Part shown: positions 1-7,470 of the stretch, piece after piece
Numbering within the stretch: the first letter of the stretch is position 1
How the letters are laid out: the number at the start of each line of letters is the position of its first letter
From: DATAES01 sp036493595
GTDB lineage: Bacteria; Actinomycetota; Acidimicrobiia; Acidimicrobiales; JACDCH01
Assembly (NCBI GenBank): GCA_036493595.1
Contig: DASXPN010000060.1
Coordinates: 1-26,804 of the forward strand
Reading direction: 5' to 3'
Length of the DNA stretch: 26,804 bases
Program-made: the position numbers and the translations under genes
The notes under the pieces: model-generated
Told to the model about the DNA's origin: nothing
What the model saw: only the letters and a program-made list of their open reading frames with translations
The model's database searches: none

Positions 1-2
1 GC

Positions 3-1229
3 CGCTGCACATCCGTGTGTCCGGCACACGCAACCGGAAAGCCGCTCGACCCTCGCGAGATCGTGTTGAAGACAGGTGAGGTGATGGCGGCGACAGGATC
101 GCCGGTGGTGTCGCCGCCGCTCGGCGTCGTGCCCGAGATCAGCGTCACCGCGGACTCGCTGTTCGAGCGCATCACATCCGAAGAGGTGTGGGCTTGTACG
201 TCGTGCAAGGCGTGCGACGAGGTCTGCCCGGTCCACATCGAGATCCTCGACAAGATCCTCGACATGCGTCGCTACCTGTCGCTGATGGAGTCGAACTTCC
301 CGACCGAGCTCGGCACGGCCTACCGCTCGATGGAGAACTCCGCGAACCCGTGGGGCATGAGTCAGGGCGAGCGCGCCGCGTGGACCAGCAAGGTCGAAGA
401 CGTCGTCATCGTCGACGGCTCGTCACCGCTCGACCACGAGTACCTCTATTGGGTCGGTTGCGCCGGCAGCTTCGACGACAAGAACCAGAAGGTCACGATC
501 GCGATGGCGAAGCTGTTGCAGCGCGCCGGCATCGACTTTGCCATCCTCGGGCCGTCGGAGAACTGCACCGGTGACCCGGCTCGGCGCTCGGGCAACGAGT
601 ACCTGTTCCAGATGCTCGCCATGCAGAACGTCGAGACGCTGAACAACATGGGCGTGAAGAAGATCATCACGCAGTGCCCACATTGCTTCAACACGTTGCT
701 GAACGAGTACCCACAGCTCGGCGGCAACTACGAGGTCGTGCACCACAGCCAGTTCCTCGACTGGCTCATCGAGACCGGCAAGCTCGATTTGACGGGCGCC
801 CGCCTCGACGAGCGCGTCGTGTACCACGACTCGTGCTACCTCGGCCGCCACAACGACGTGTACCTCGCACCAAGGCGGGTAATCGGTTCGCTTGGTGGCA
901 TCGACGTCGTCGAAGCGGAGCGCAACGGCACGAAGGGGATGTGCTGCGGTGCCGGCGGGGCACGCATGTGGATGGAGGAGAACATCGGCACCAAGGTCAA
1001 CGACGCTCGGTCGCGCGAGCTGATCGCCACGGGCGCTTCGAGAATCGCCACCGCGTGCCCGTTCTGTTACATCATGATCGACGATGGCGTAAAAGGCGTC
1101 GGGCCGGGAATGGGGATAGAGGACGACAGCGTGAAGGTCGGCGACATCTCGATGCATCTGCTCGAAGCGATCGAGCAGGCGGAGGCGCGTGACACCGCCC
1201 ATCTCGTGGCTCCAGCGTCCGAGGACTAG
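3..1229 (+). CDS. CCG-domain Fe-S oxidoreductase (heterodisulfide-reductase-like), 5' truncated by window edge
   Basis: The frame is open from the window edge, and the first codons give R-C-T-S-V-C-P-A-H, the end of a 4Fe-4S ferredoxin motif. The GTG at 15 is therefore an internal Val, not a start. A second complete cluster motif C-x2-C-x2-C-x3-C-P is encoded at 195-230. Two cysteine-rich CCG-type domains follow: the first has E-N-C-T-G-D and Q-C-P-H-C, the second G-M-C-C-G-A-G-G and A-C-P-F-C. This is the C-terminal architecture of HdrD/GlpC-like reductases and of the mycobacterial Rv0338c type, where an N-terminal membrane haem-b domain usually precedes it; that part would lie outside the window. 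Inferred role: electron transfer between the membrane quinone pool or acyl-CoA oxidation and cytoplasmic acceptors. The first CCG domain carries CTG instead of CCG, so that non-cubane cluster site may be altered. Confidence 0.9.
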   Translation, partial: RCTSVCPAHATGKPLDPREIVLKTGEVMAATGSPVVSPPLGVVPEISVTADSLFERITSEEVWACTSCKACDEVCPVHIEILDKILDMRRYLSLMESNFPTELGTAYRSMENSANPWGMSQGERAAWTSKVEDVVIVDGSSPLDHEYLYWVGCAGSFDDKNQKVTIAMAKLLQRAGIDFAILGPSENCTGDPARRSGNEYLFQMLAMQNVETLNNMGVKKIITQCPHCFNTLLNEYPQLGGNYEVVHHSQFLDWLIETGKLDLTGARLDERVVYHDSCYLGRHNDVYLAPRRVIGSLGGIDVVEAERNGTKGMCCGAGGARMWMEENIGTKVNDARSRELIATGASRIATACPFCYIMIDDGVKGVGPGMGIEDDSVKVGDISMHLLEAIEQAEARDTAHLVAPASED

Positions 1230-1237
1230 GAACAGCG

Positions 1238-1744
1238 ATGCCGCGCGGGAAAACGACGAACCACGACGCGCTCACGGCCGCATCCACTGGCGCGACGAAC
1301 CCGAAGGTTCTGGTCGTGAACGACGACGAGAACGCGTGCGAGCTCCTGTGCCGGTTGCTCACGAAGGCGGGCCATCCGGTCGAGCGGGCGGCGAACCCCG
1401 ACCAGGCACTCTCGATCCTCGACGTGCTCCGCCCCGGCTGTGTCGTGCTCGACCTTTCGACCGGCGGCATCGGCCGCAACCTCCAGGTCCTCGATGCCAT
1501 CCGGTCGCAGCTCGACCAGAGGCTGGCCTCGACCCGGGTCGTGTTGATCGCCCATCAGACGAGCAACCGCAAGTTCTCGTGGCAGGCGGGGACCGATGCC
1601 TTCCTGGTCCGCCCCTTCCACGCGGACGAGCTGACGAAGGCAGTCGCCGAAGTGCTTGCGCGCCCGGACAGCGAGCGTCAGAGCTTCCGCAGGCGTGAGG
1701 TCGATGCCGCGACTCGCTCCGGTGCCACGTCCGACGCGTCGTGA
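1238..1744 (+). CDS. Stand-alone degenerate CheY-like receiver protein
   Basis: This 168-aa protein begins at an ATG 9 nt after the Fe-S gene stop, with AGGAA at 1228-1232 as a plausible ribosome site, so the two are probably co-transcribed. After about 22 polar residues there is one receiver fold: V-V-N-D-D-E with the acidic pair D29/D30, the predicted phospho-acceptor D72 in V-V-L-D-L, and the beta5 motif F-L-V-R-P-F. Two switch positions differ from canonical receivers: the beta4 Thr/Ser appears to be Ile104, and the Lys of the usual K-P motif is Arg. No output domain follows; the last 40 residues are charged and probably disordered. It could be a single-domain response regulator or a phosphorylation-independent pseudo-receiver. 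The fold call is firm, the partner unknown. Confidence 0.8.
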   Translation: MPRGKTTNHDALTAASTGATNPKVLVVNDDENACELLCRLLTKAGHPVERAANPDQALSILDVLRPGCVVLDLSTGGIGRNLQVLDAIRSQLDQRLASTRVVLIAHQTSNRKFSWQAGTDAFLVRPFHADELTKAVAEVLARPDSERQSFRRREVDAATRSGATSDAS

Positions 1745-1773
1745 CTCGCGCCGTCCTGATAGAGGGCGCGCCG

Positions 1774-2943
1774 CTAACGGATCGGCAGCTGTAGCTGCGA
1801 CGCCGGTTCTGGCCGGCGGAAGTACTTGCTCAACGTGCTCTGCTGGCCCTGGTAGTTGGACCTGATCGATTCGCCGTAGAGCATCTCGGCCGGCTCGACG
1901 AGTCGCTCGAACACGACCCGGCACACGCGCTGGCCGTTCTGCACCATGAAGGGCACGTCGTGGGCGCGCACCTCGAGCGCCGCTTGGCTGCCGGCGAGAC
2001 CGAACTCGTCGTAGCCGAAGCCCGGGTCGAAAAACCCCGCGTAGTGCGTGCGCAACTCACCGCTCGTCGGGTCATAGGCCGCCATCTCGGCCGCGTACGG
2101 CGGAGGGATCGACACTCCCTCGGTCGACAGGAGCAGGTAGAACTCCTCGGGCTCGAGCACCACCTGATCACCGCGCTCGCACACCACGGTGTCCCAGTAG
2201 TCCGCCGGATCGTGGCCGCCGATGAGCGACAGGTCGAGCAAGCGGCTGTTGCGCTTGGCGCGGTAGCCGACGACCCGTTGGCCGTCGCTTCCGTCGGTGA
2301 GGTCGAGGCTGAGAAAGACACCGTCGTCGAGATGCAGCTCGGGCTCGGGTACCCGCAGCCCGTGACGAAACAGGATCGGATGCTGCGCGTGCGCGGCGCG
2401 CAGCTCGTCGTCGTCGACACCGGCGCGCCCGTTCATCAGCCGAAGCTGATTGAGCGCGAGCCCCGGGTGCACCTTGATGGTGAACGTGCTCGAGATGACC
2501 TCGAGATAGAGACGGCCGCGATAACCGGCGGCGATCTCATCGAAGCGATGACTGGTGTCGGTGAGCAGCCGGGTGAAGACGTCGATGCGGCCGGTCGAGC
2601 TCTTCGGGTTGGCCTTGCCGCGGATCTCGTCCGGAAGGTCCAGCTCTTCGAGCAAGGGGATCAGGTAGGGGCGGTCACGCTCGAGCACCGCGCCATCGCG
2701 GGTGAGATCGACTTCGCCCATGACGAAGTCCTCGAGTCGTTGCTCGACGGTGTGATGGCTGCCCGGCAGGAAACTGCAACGCAGGCGATAGGCCACGTCC
2801 CCGAGATGCAGGTCGACGCTGGCGGGCTGGAGCGCGGGCTGGGCGACGCGATCGCGGTCCCACCGGATGAGCCCGGCGCCGACCGCCTTGTCGAGCCACT
2901 GCGCTGGCAAGACGCCCGACCGAGGCACCGCGAACCCCGTCAT
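1774..2943 (-). CDS. Double-domain 2'-deoxycytidine 5'-triphosphate deaminase-like protein (DCD/dUTPase fold)
   Basis: This 389-aa protein reads from the ATG at 2943, preceded by a weak AGGG. The frame is open up to 3024, but that would overlap the upstream gene and adds only unconserved residues. The N-terminal half shows dCTP-deaminase hallmarks: Q-P-A-S-V-D-L-H-L-G (39-48), K-A-N-P-K-S-S-T-G-R-I-D (110-121) and L-Y-L-E-V with H-P-G-L-A-L-N-Q-L-R (about 143-166), containing the SS..R and Glu expected at the active site. The C-terminal half repeats the fold more loosely (A-G-F-F-D-P-G-F-G, A-L-E-V-R-A-H-D-V-P). This two-domain form is about twice the length of E. coli Dcd (193 aa). Expected role: dCTP to dUTP for thymidylate synthesis. 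It ends convergently with the receiver gene, 29 nt away. Confidence 0.8.
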   Translation of the reverse strand: MTGFAVPRSGVLPAQWLDKAVGAGLIRWDRDRVAQPALQPASVDLHLGDVAYRLRCSFLPGSHHTVEQRLEDFVMGEVDLTRDGAVLERDRPYLIPLLEELDLPDEIRGKANPKSSTGRIDVFTRLLTDTSHRFDEIAAGYRGRLYLEVISSTFTIKVHPGLALNQLRLMNGRAGVDDDELRAAHAQHPILFRHGLRVPEPELHLDDGVFLSLDLTDGSDGQRVVGYRAKRNSRLLDLSLIGGHDPADYWDTVVCERGDQVVLEPEEFYLLLSTEGVSIPPPYAAEMAAYDPTSGELRTHYAGFFDPGFGYDEFGLAGSQAALEVRAHDVPFMVQNGQRVCRVVFERLVEPAEMLYGESIRSNYQGQQSTLSKYFRRPEPASQLQLPIR

Positions 2944-2983
2944 CGCGGTGGACCCTACCGGCCGGGCGCGCGCCGCCTGTCGA

Positions 2984-4735
2984 TCAGCTGGTCGGCACCA
3001 GCTGCACGAAGACCGCATCACCACTGGGGAGCGCGGGCAGCGTGGTTGCCACAGTGCCGAGCAGGACGGTCAGCTTCACCGGTTTGCCAACGATCACCGG
3101 GTTGTCCAACGCACCCGGCTGGTGTGGGATCCGTTGGACGGTCATCGAGTACGCCGTCGCCGAGCCGACGGGCACGGTCACGGTCAACGCCGGGGTCAGA
3201 GACGGGGCGACCGCCGTTCCGGACGGGCAGTAGGCGCGGTCGACGGCGGGGTTGCATCCCTCGTCATGTCCGACGAGCACATCGATCTCGCCGCTTGGCA
3301 GACGAGTGGCGTACGCCGGGAGGGCCGGGTTGTTGCCGTCAGCCTTGGCCTTCGTTCCGGTCATAGCCGCGTACTCACGATGGACCCACCACGCCGGCGT
3401 GGCGCGCCCGTCGAGCGAGATCAACCCGTCGAGCAGGCCGCGCTGATCGAAGCAGGTGTCGACCCATCCTGAGGGGCCGGTGACAGGCCAGCACGAGTGG
3501 ATCGCGGAGCTCACACCCGAGGCTTCGAGGGCGGCCAGGTAGCCGGTCTCGCTTCCCGGAATGCCTTGCGCCCACGTGGCGCCGTACTCGTTGACGAACA
3601 ACGGCGGATTGCCGAGTGTGGGATGTGAGGCAAGCAGCGCCCGGATCCATGAGACATGCTCGGCAACGCTGCGCGGAGCACCGTCGAACACGCCAGGTGC
3701 CTGGCCGCCTCCGAGCTCGTGCCAGCTGATGGCGTCGTAGTGCATGTTGTGCGCCGCAGCATCAGCCAAGAAGCTGTTCATGTCGACGAGCTGCGTGGTG
3801 TCATTGATGATGGGGCCGCCGAGAGACGGCCCGATGATCTTGGCGTTCGGCTGCACCTGTTTGATCGCGTCGTACGCAACCTGGAACTGCTGCAGGATCA
3901 GCGCGCGCGTTGGGGGCGATTTGCTCGAGTAGTAGGAGCGATTGTCGGGCTCGTTCTGGATGTCCCAGTAGTCAGGCGCGAGGCCGCTGTTCTGCTGCCA
4001 TTGCACCGTGAACTTGATGGTGTTCGCGTACGCGGTCCAGTCGTCCCAGGGATTGCGCGCCACGCTGGTGCCCGCCCAGTTGTTGATCGTCCATGCGTCG
4101 GACAGGACCAGCGTGATCGAGCCGCCGGCGCCACGCGCCGCTCGGTAGCGGTCGGAATCGAACGGCGCGATGCGCCAACCGGTCGTCGCCAACGGCGTCA
4201 ACAGCGCCTGCGGAGTCTGATTGGTGATGCCATGCAGCACGCCGTTTCCGATCCGTTGCGCGTTGCCGGTCGACGTGGTCGTGTCGACGCCGACGCACGG
4301 ACTCGTGACCAGACAACCACGAGGCGGAGGCGTCGTCGCATCGGTTGTCGCGCTGGCCGGCGTCGCTCCTGCGCCCTGTGCGACGATTCCGAACCGATAA
4401 TGACGTCCCGGCACGAGCCAATCGACAACGCCACTCGTGCTGGTGCCGCCGGTGACTATCAGCGTGCCCCACCCCACTGTCTGGCTCGTCGTGACATCTG
4501 CGACGTAGACGAGGAACTGTGTCCGATTCGGATCAGGCGGGAACTGCCAGTTCAGTACGACGCTGCCGTTCGGCCCGGGAGAGGCGGTAGCCGTTGGCGG
4601 AAGCGGCGGCGAGGGCGCCGCGCTTGCAACCTGCGTCCCGAACGTCGCGACGAGACACAACACCGCGGTCACCGCGCCTACCAGCAGGTTTGCGCGGCGT
4701 GGGCGCGCCGAGCGCACATTCGACAATACGGACAT
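2984..4735 (-). CDS. Secreted FN3 + clan GH-A glycoside hydrolase (GH39-like)
   Basis: This 583-aa protein has a Sec signal peptide: Arg-rich n-region, hydrophobic core at about 17-33 and an A-S-A/A cleavage site near residue 39. A fibronectin-III-like domain (about 45-130) precedes a TIM-barrel glycosidase. The acid/base is predicted to be E262 in Y-W-D-I-Q-N-E-P-D and the nucleophile E383 in F-V-N-E-Y-G. Asn before the acid/base Glu and about 120 residues between the two are typical of clan GH-A, closest to GH39. A beta-rich tail follows. Substrate is unknown; plant or microbial polysaccharide, or the cell's own envelope glycan, are all possible. A strong GAGGAGAG Shine-Dalgarno sequence lies at 4744-4751, 8 nt before the ATG. 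The stop is 40 nt from the dCTP-deaminase-like start, so the two may share a transcript. Confidence 0.85.
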   Translation of the reverse strand: MSVLSNVRSARPRRANLLVGAVTAVLCLVATFGTQVASAAPSPPLPPTATASPGPNGSVVLNWQFPPDPNRTQFLVYVADVTTSQTVGWGTLIVTGGTSTSGVVDWLVPGRHYRFGIVAQGAGATPASATTDATTPPPRGCLVTSPCVGVDTTTSTGNAQRIGNGVLHGITNQTPQALLTPLATTGWRIAPFDSDRYRAARGAGGSITLVLSDAWTINNWAGTSVARNPWDDWTAYANTIKFTVQWQQNSGLAPDYWDIQNEPDNRSYYSSKSPPTRALILQQFQVAYDAIKQVQPNAKIIGPSLGGPIINDTTQLVDMNSFLADAAAHNMHYDAISWHELGGGQAPGVFDGAPRSVAEHVSWIRALLASHPTLGNPPLFVNEYGATWAQGIPGSETGYLAALEASGVSSAIHSCWPVTGPSGWVDTCFDQRGLLDGLISLDGRATPAWWVHREYAAMTGTKAKADGNNPALPAYATRLPSGEIDVLVGHDEGCNPAVDRAYCPSGTAVAPSLTPALTVTVPVGSATAYSMTVQRIPHQPGALDNPVIVGKPVKLTVLLGTVATTLPALPSGDAVFVQLVPTS

Positions 4736-4997
4736 AGCGAAGACTCTCCTCAGAATCCAGCCCGGCCGTTTTCATCGGAGGAGTCCAGACGCCGGTACGC
4801 CATCGAAGCGCGTACACAACCTGGCAGGCCGACCCGCATGTGCCAATCGCCCGATCAGGCGGTTTTTGCAGCATATTTCGCACTAGTTCGGATGCTCTGG
4901 TTCAGGGGTGCTATGACGTTGTACCCCCGTTTTCACCGATTCACACAGCGAGTAGGGCGGCGAGGGTCGGGTACAGTCCGCGGCCCGAACCTCACTT
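4736..4997. promoter_or_regulatory. Divergent intergenic region between glycosidase gene and tRNA-Gly
   Basis: No gene is seen in this 262-nt, comparatively AT-rich stretch. It holds the Shine-Dalgarno sequence of the minus-strand glycosidase gene (4744-4751). A possible -10 hexamer TACAGT at 4972-4977 lies about 20 nt before the tRNA on the plus strand, but without a convincing -35. A terminator-like hairpin is listed separately. Confidence 0.45.
4845..4867 (+). terminator. Orphan intrinsic-terminator-like hairpin
   Basis: AATCGCC (4845-4851) can pair with GGCGGTT (4858-4864) around a 6-nt loop, with one G-U pair, and the T run extends to 4867. The polarity suits a plus-strand transcript, yet no plus-strand gene lies just upstream. 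It could end a short RNA initiated within the glycosidase leader, or be chance. Confidence 0.3.
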
Positions 4998-5068
4998 GCG
5001 GGTGTAGTTCAGCGGCAGAACATCAGCTTCCCAAGCTGAGAACGCGAGTTCGATTCTCGTCACCCGCT
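4998..5068 (+). tRNA. tRNA-Gly (anticodon CCC)
   Basis: A complete cloverleaf can be drawn. The acceptor stem is GCGGGTG (4998-5004) with CACCCGC (5061-5067) and discriminator T at 5068. The D arm is GTTC..GAAC, the anticodon stem TCAGC/GCTGA with loop TTCCCAA giving anticodon CCC, and the T arm GCGAG-TTCGATT-CTCGT (ending in a G-T pair). The CCA end is not encoded. An imperfect GC hairpin follows at about 5073-5096 without a T run. It should read GGG glycine codons. Confidence 0.95.
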
Positions 5069-5117
5069 CGCTGGGTCGCCGTCCGCTCGGCGATCCCGTC
5101 CATGCAGTGATGGTGCG

Positions 5118-5146
5118 ATGACTGTCGGTGAGACAGCCCGTACACT
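5118..5146 (+). promoter_or_regulatory. Candidate promoter giving a (nearly) leaderless transcript
   Basis: A -35-like ATGACT (5118-5123) and a -10-like TACACT (5141-5146) are separated by exactly 17 nt, each matching 4 of 6 consensus positions. The GTG start of the membrane protein lies at 5156, about where transcription would begin, and no Shine-Dalgarno sequence is present. Confidence 0.4.
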
Positions 5147-5155
5147 TCACCTCCC

Positions 5156-7033
5156 GTGGCGGGCGCGACGACGATCGACTCTGATTCGCCGCGCACCACG
5201 AGGCCTCACTGGGTCGTGTGGGTCGGCTGGACGTGCTGGATCGGTGTACTGGTCGCGGCGACTTGGTCCGACGAGCCCGCACTTCCCGGGTCGGGCTTCG
5301 ACCCGAGCTGGGAACTCGCTCTCCACGTCCTCGCGCACCAAGGGACGGCCTGGGGCTCGGACGTGGCCTACTCCCTCGGCCCGCTCGGATTCGTCTCGCT
5401 TCCCCCGGCGCTTTCGCGCATCGATCTCTTGTTGCTGTTCGGCTTCACCGCCTTGGCGAACGGTCTGCTGCTCGCGCTCGTGTGCTTCGTTGTGCGGAAA
5501 GGGGCCGGCAGCACGGCGGCGGCGCTGGTCGCGTCGGCCCTCGTCGCCCTGGCCATCGGCTCGCCGCAGCCGGAGTGGCTCGTCCTGTCCGTCGGCCTCC
5601 TCGGGATCCTGTGCCTGTCGCGGACCACAACTGACCATCTACGTCAGTGGCTGCCGGCCGCGCAGGCGGCGCTCGCAGTCGTCGCGCTCCTGATCAAGCC
5701 CGGACCGGGCATCGCTGCACTCGGTCTGACGGCCTTGACGATCGCGGCGACGGCGCCACGCTGGCGCGCCGCTGTTCGCGCTGGTACCACGGCGGTAGTC
5801 ACCTTCGTCCTGCTGTGGTCGTTGTTGGGACAGTCGCTCCTCGATGTGCCCCGATGGTTCCGCCTGTCGGTCGCGCTCCTGGCCGGATACGGCGAGCTGG
5901 CGACCGAGCCCTCGGCGCGCGGTGCCGCGGTCGAGTACGCGCTCGCGCTCGGTTTGATCGTCGCCCTCGTCGTCGTCGTCCGCAAAGGCGCGGAACCCGG
6001 ACGGCTCACGCGTCCGAAGATGGCGGCAGTCATCGGTGCCTTGTTGGTCTGGTATTTCGCGCGGTGGGGCTTCACCCGACACGACCAGCACGCGGCGGGC
6101 TTCTTCGCGGCCGTCGCCGTGGTCGTGATCGGCATCCCATGGCGGCGGTCCGCGCTGCGTGCCGCGCTCGGGCTGCTCGTCGCCGCACTCGTCGGCGTGC
6201 TGTTCGTGCAACGCCACGACATCGTCGCGACCGTCAACCCGCTCGACAACGTGAGCCACGCCACCCGCGCCCTGCGCGAGCTCGTCGAGCCCGGCCGGCT
6301 GGACGACGACCTGGCGGCCGACAAGCAACAGCTGCGTGACGAGTTCCAGATCCCCGCGAGCGTGCTGGCCGAGCTGCAGGGCGAACGAGTCACGGCGGAC
6401 ACCTGGGCGCTCACCGCCGCCTGGGCGTACGACCTTCGGTGGCAACCGATCCCGGTTCTGCAGACCAATGTCGCGTACGACCCGCAGCTCGATGCGCTCG
6501 ACGCCGACTTCCTCAACGGGTCTCATGCCCCCGACCGGGTGCTGCGCCGACGCGAGGACGCCACTGACGATCACGACAAGCTGTTCGAATCCCCGAGCTA
6601 CTCAGTCGCGCTGTTTTGCAACTACGAGCCCCTCGCCGCCGCCGGAATCTGGCAAGTCGACGGCCGGGTGCCGAACCGGTGCGGCCACCGACAATCGCTT
6701 GGAAGTGTCCAAGCGCAACCAGGCGAAACGATCGCCGTTCCGGCTGGCACGGTCGGCGCGGTCGTGGCCCACGTGCATCTGCCCAGCAATCTGCCCCGGT
6801 CCGCCGTCGCCGCGTTGTTCAAGCCCTTCGGCGAGGTCGACATCACCCTCGACAGCACTCGCTTCCGGTTGGTCGAGCGAGATGCAGCCGGCCCATTGAT
6901 CGTTCGCGTGCCCGGGAGTGACCTCGATTTTCTCGATCCGGCCAAAAGTCCGAACGCGACGACGATGTCGGTGAGTGGTGTCGATGGCACGGTGACGATC
7001 GAGTTCGAGGAGATTCCCACGACCGGGAACTGA
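5156..7033 (+). CDS. Large polytopic membrane protein with soluble C-terminal domain, function unknown
   Basis: This 625-aa protein starts at GTG. About 10-11 hydrophobic helices span residues 19-350, followed by a mainly soluble region (about 355-625) that should be extracytoplasmic. The first loop carries F-D-P-S-W-E-L-A-L and G-S-D-V-A-Y-S-L-G-P-L-G-F. A similar D-P-S-W...G-x-D...Y-G-P-L-G-F pattern recurs, as I recall, in uncharacterised bacterial membrane proteins resembling GT-C glycosyltransferases. The first loop after TM1 is where GT-C enzymes hold their catalytic acid, so envelope glycan or lipid glycosylation is a reasonable guess, not an established role. The GTG sits 10 nt after a candidate -10 box and lacks a ribosome site. 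The gene stands alone; the next start is 120 nt downstream. Confidence 0.75.
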   Translation: MAGATTIDSDSPRTTRPHWVVWVGWTCWIGVLVAATWSDEPALPGSGFDPSWELALHVLAHQGTAWGSDVAYSLGPLGFVSLPPALSRIDLLLLFGFTALANGLLLALVCFVVRKGAGSTAAALVASALVALAIGSPQPEWLVLSVGLLGILCLSRTTTDHLRQWLPAAQAALAVVALLIKPGPGIAALGLTALTIAATAPRWRAAVRAGTTAVVTFVLLWSLLGQSLLDVPRWFRLSVALLAGYGELATEPSARGAAVEYALALGLIVALVVVVRKGAEPGRLTRPKMAAVIGALLVWYFARWGFTRHDQHAAGFFAAVAVVVIGIPWRRSALRAALGLLVAALVGVLFVQRHDIVATVNPLDNVSHATRALRELVEPGRLDDDLAADKQQLRDEFQIPASVLAELQGERVTADTWALTAAWAYDLRWQPIPVLQTNVAYDPQLDALDADFLNGSHAPDRVLRRREDATDDHDKLFESPSYSVALFCNYEPLAAAGIWQVDGRVPNRCGHRQSLGSVQAQPGETIAVPAGTVGAVVAHVHLPSNLPRSAVAALFKPFGEVDITLDSTRFRLVERDAAGPLIVRVPGSDLDFLDPAKSPNATTMSVSGVDGTVTIEFEEIPTTGN

Positions 7034-7152
7034 GCCCGTGTGGTGGCGTCCGTTACTCGAGCCAATCGTGCATCACAGCGAGCCATCGGATTCTCGGCGC
7101 GCTCACAGGTTGCTCTCCGGCGCTTGCGAGACTGACCCCGTTGGCTAGGGGC

Positions 7153-7470
7153 ATGGACAGTCCCCGTTCCCGCCGACGCCGGCCGCACGCCGCGGCCAAC
7201 GCCCGCAAGGTCGCAGGCGTGCTGAGCGCAGGCGGGCTCGTCGCCATGACGGCCTTCCTCGCGCTTGACCCCGCACAGCCCGCGACCATTGCCGCCTCGG
7301 CGACGGCTTCGTCGACCACTTCATCCACGTCGAGCGCATCGGCATCGGCGTCGAACTCGACGTCCTCGGCGTCGACATCCGCCACTACGTCGACGACGCG
7401 TACGACCATCCCTCGCGCGGTGACGAGCACGCCGTCGGCATCGGCGGTCACCAAGAGCGGGGGCAGCTAG
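7153..7470 (+). CDS. Small Ser/Thr-rich membrane-anchored or secreted protein
   Basis: This 105-aa protein reads from the ATG at 7153; an in-frame TTG at 7141 is an alternative, and neither has a well-spaced ribosome site. A basic N-terminus (R-S-R-R-R-R) and one hydrophobic helix (about 19-39) are followed by about 50 residues made almost only of Ser, Thr and Ala, encoded by repetitive tcg/acg/gcg triplets. Such tails are often O-glycosylated stalks in actinobacteria. The TAG stop shares one base with the GTG of the next gene, so translational coupling to the ferric-reductase-like protein is likely. In many actinobacterial loci of this kind the neighbour carries an FMN-binding domain; none is visible here. 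Confidence 0.65.
   Translation: MDSPRSRRRRPHAAANARKVAGVLSAGGLVAMTAFLALDPAQPATIAASATASSTTSSTSSASASASNSTSSASTSATTSTTRTTIPRAVTSTPSASAVTKSGGS

Noticed and set aside
423..1202. 259-codon minus-strand open frame
   Set aside because: Antisense to the Fe-S protein, whose cysteine motifs are unmistakable; the minus translation is low in structure and typical of a high-GC shadow.
1960..3366. 468-codon plus-strand open frame
   Set aside because: Lies antisense across the dCTP-deaminase-like gene and the glycosidase 3' end; Arg/Ala/Gly-rich with no motif.
3656..5110. 484-codon plus-strand open frame
   Set aside because: Antisense to the signal peptide, FN3 and first part of the glycosidase, and it runs through the tRNA gene.
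7300..7460. Microsatellite-like tcg/acg repeat DNA
   Set aside because: It is the in-frame codon pattern of the Ser/Thr/Ala stalk, not an independent repeat element.
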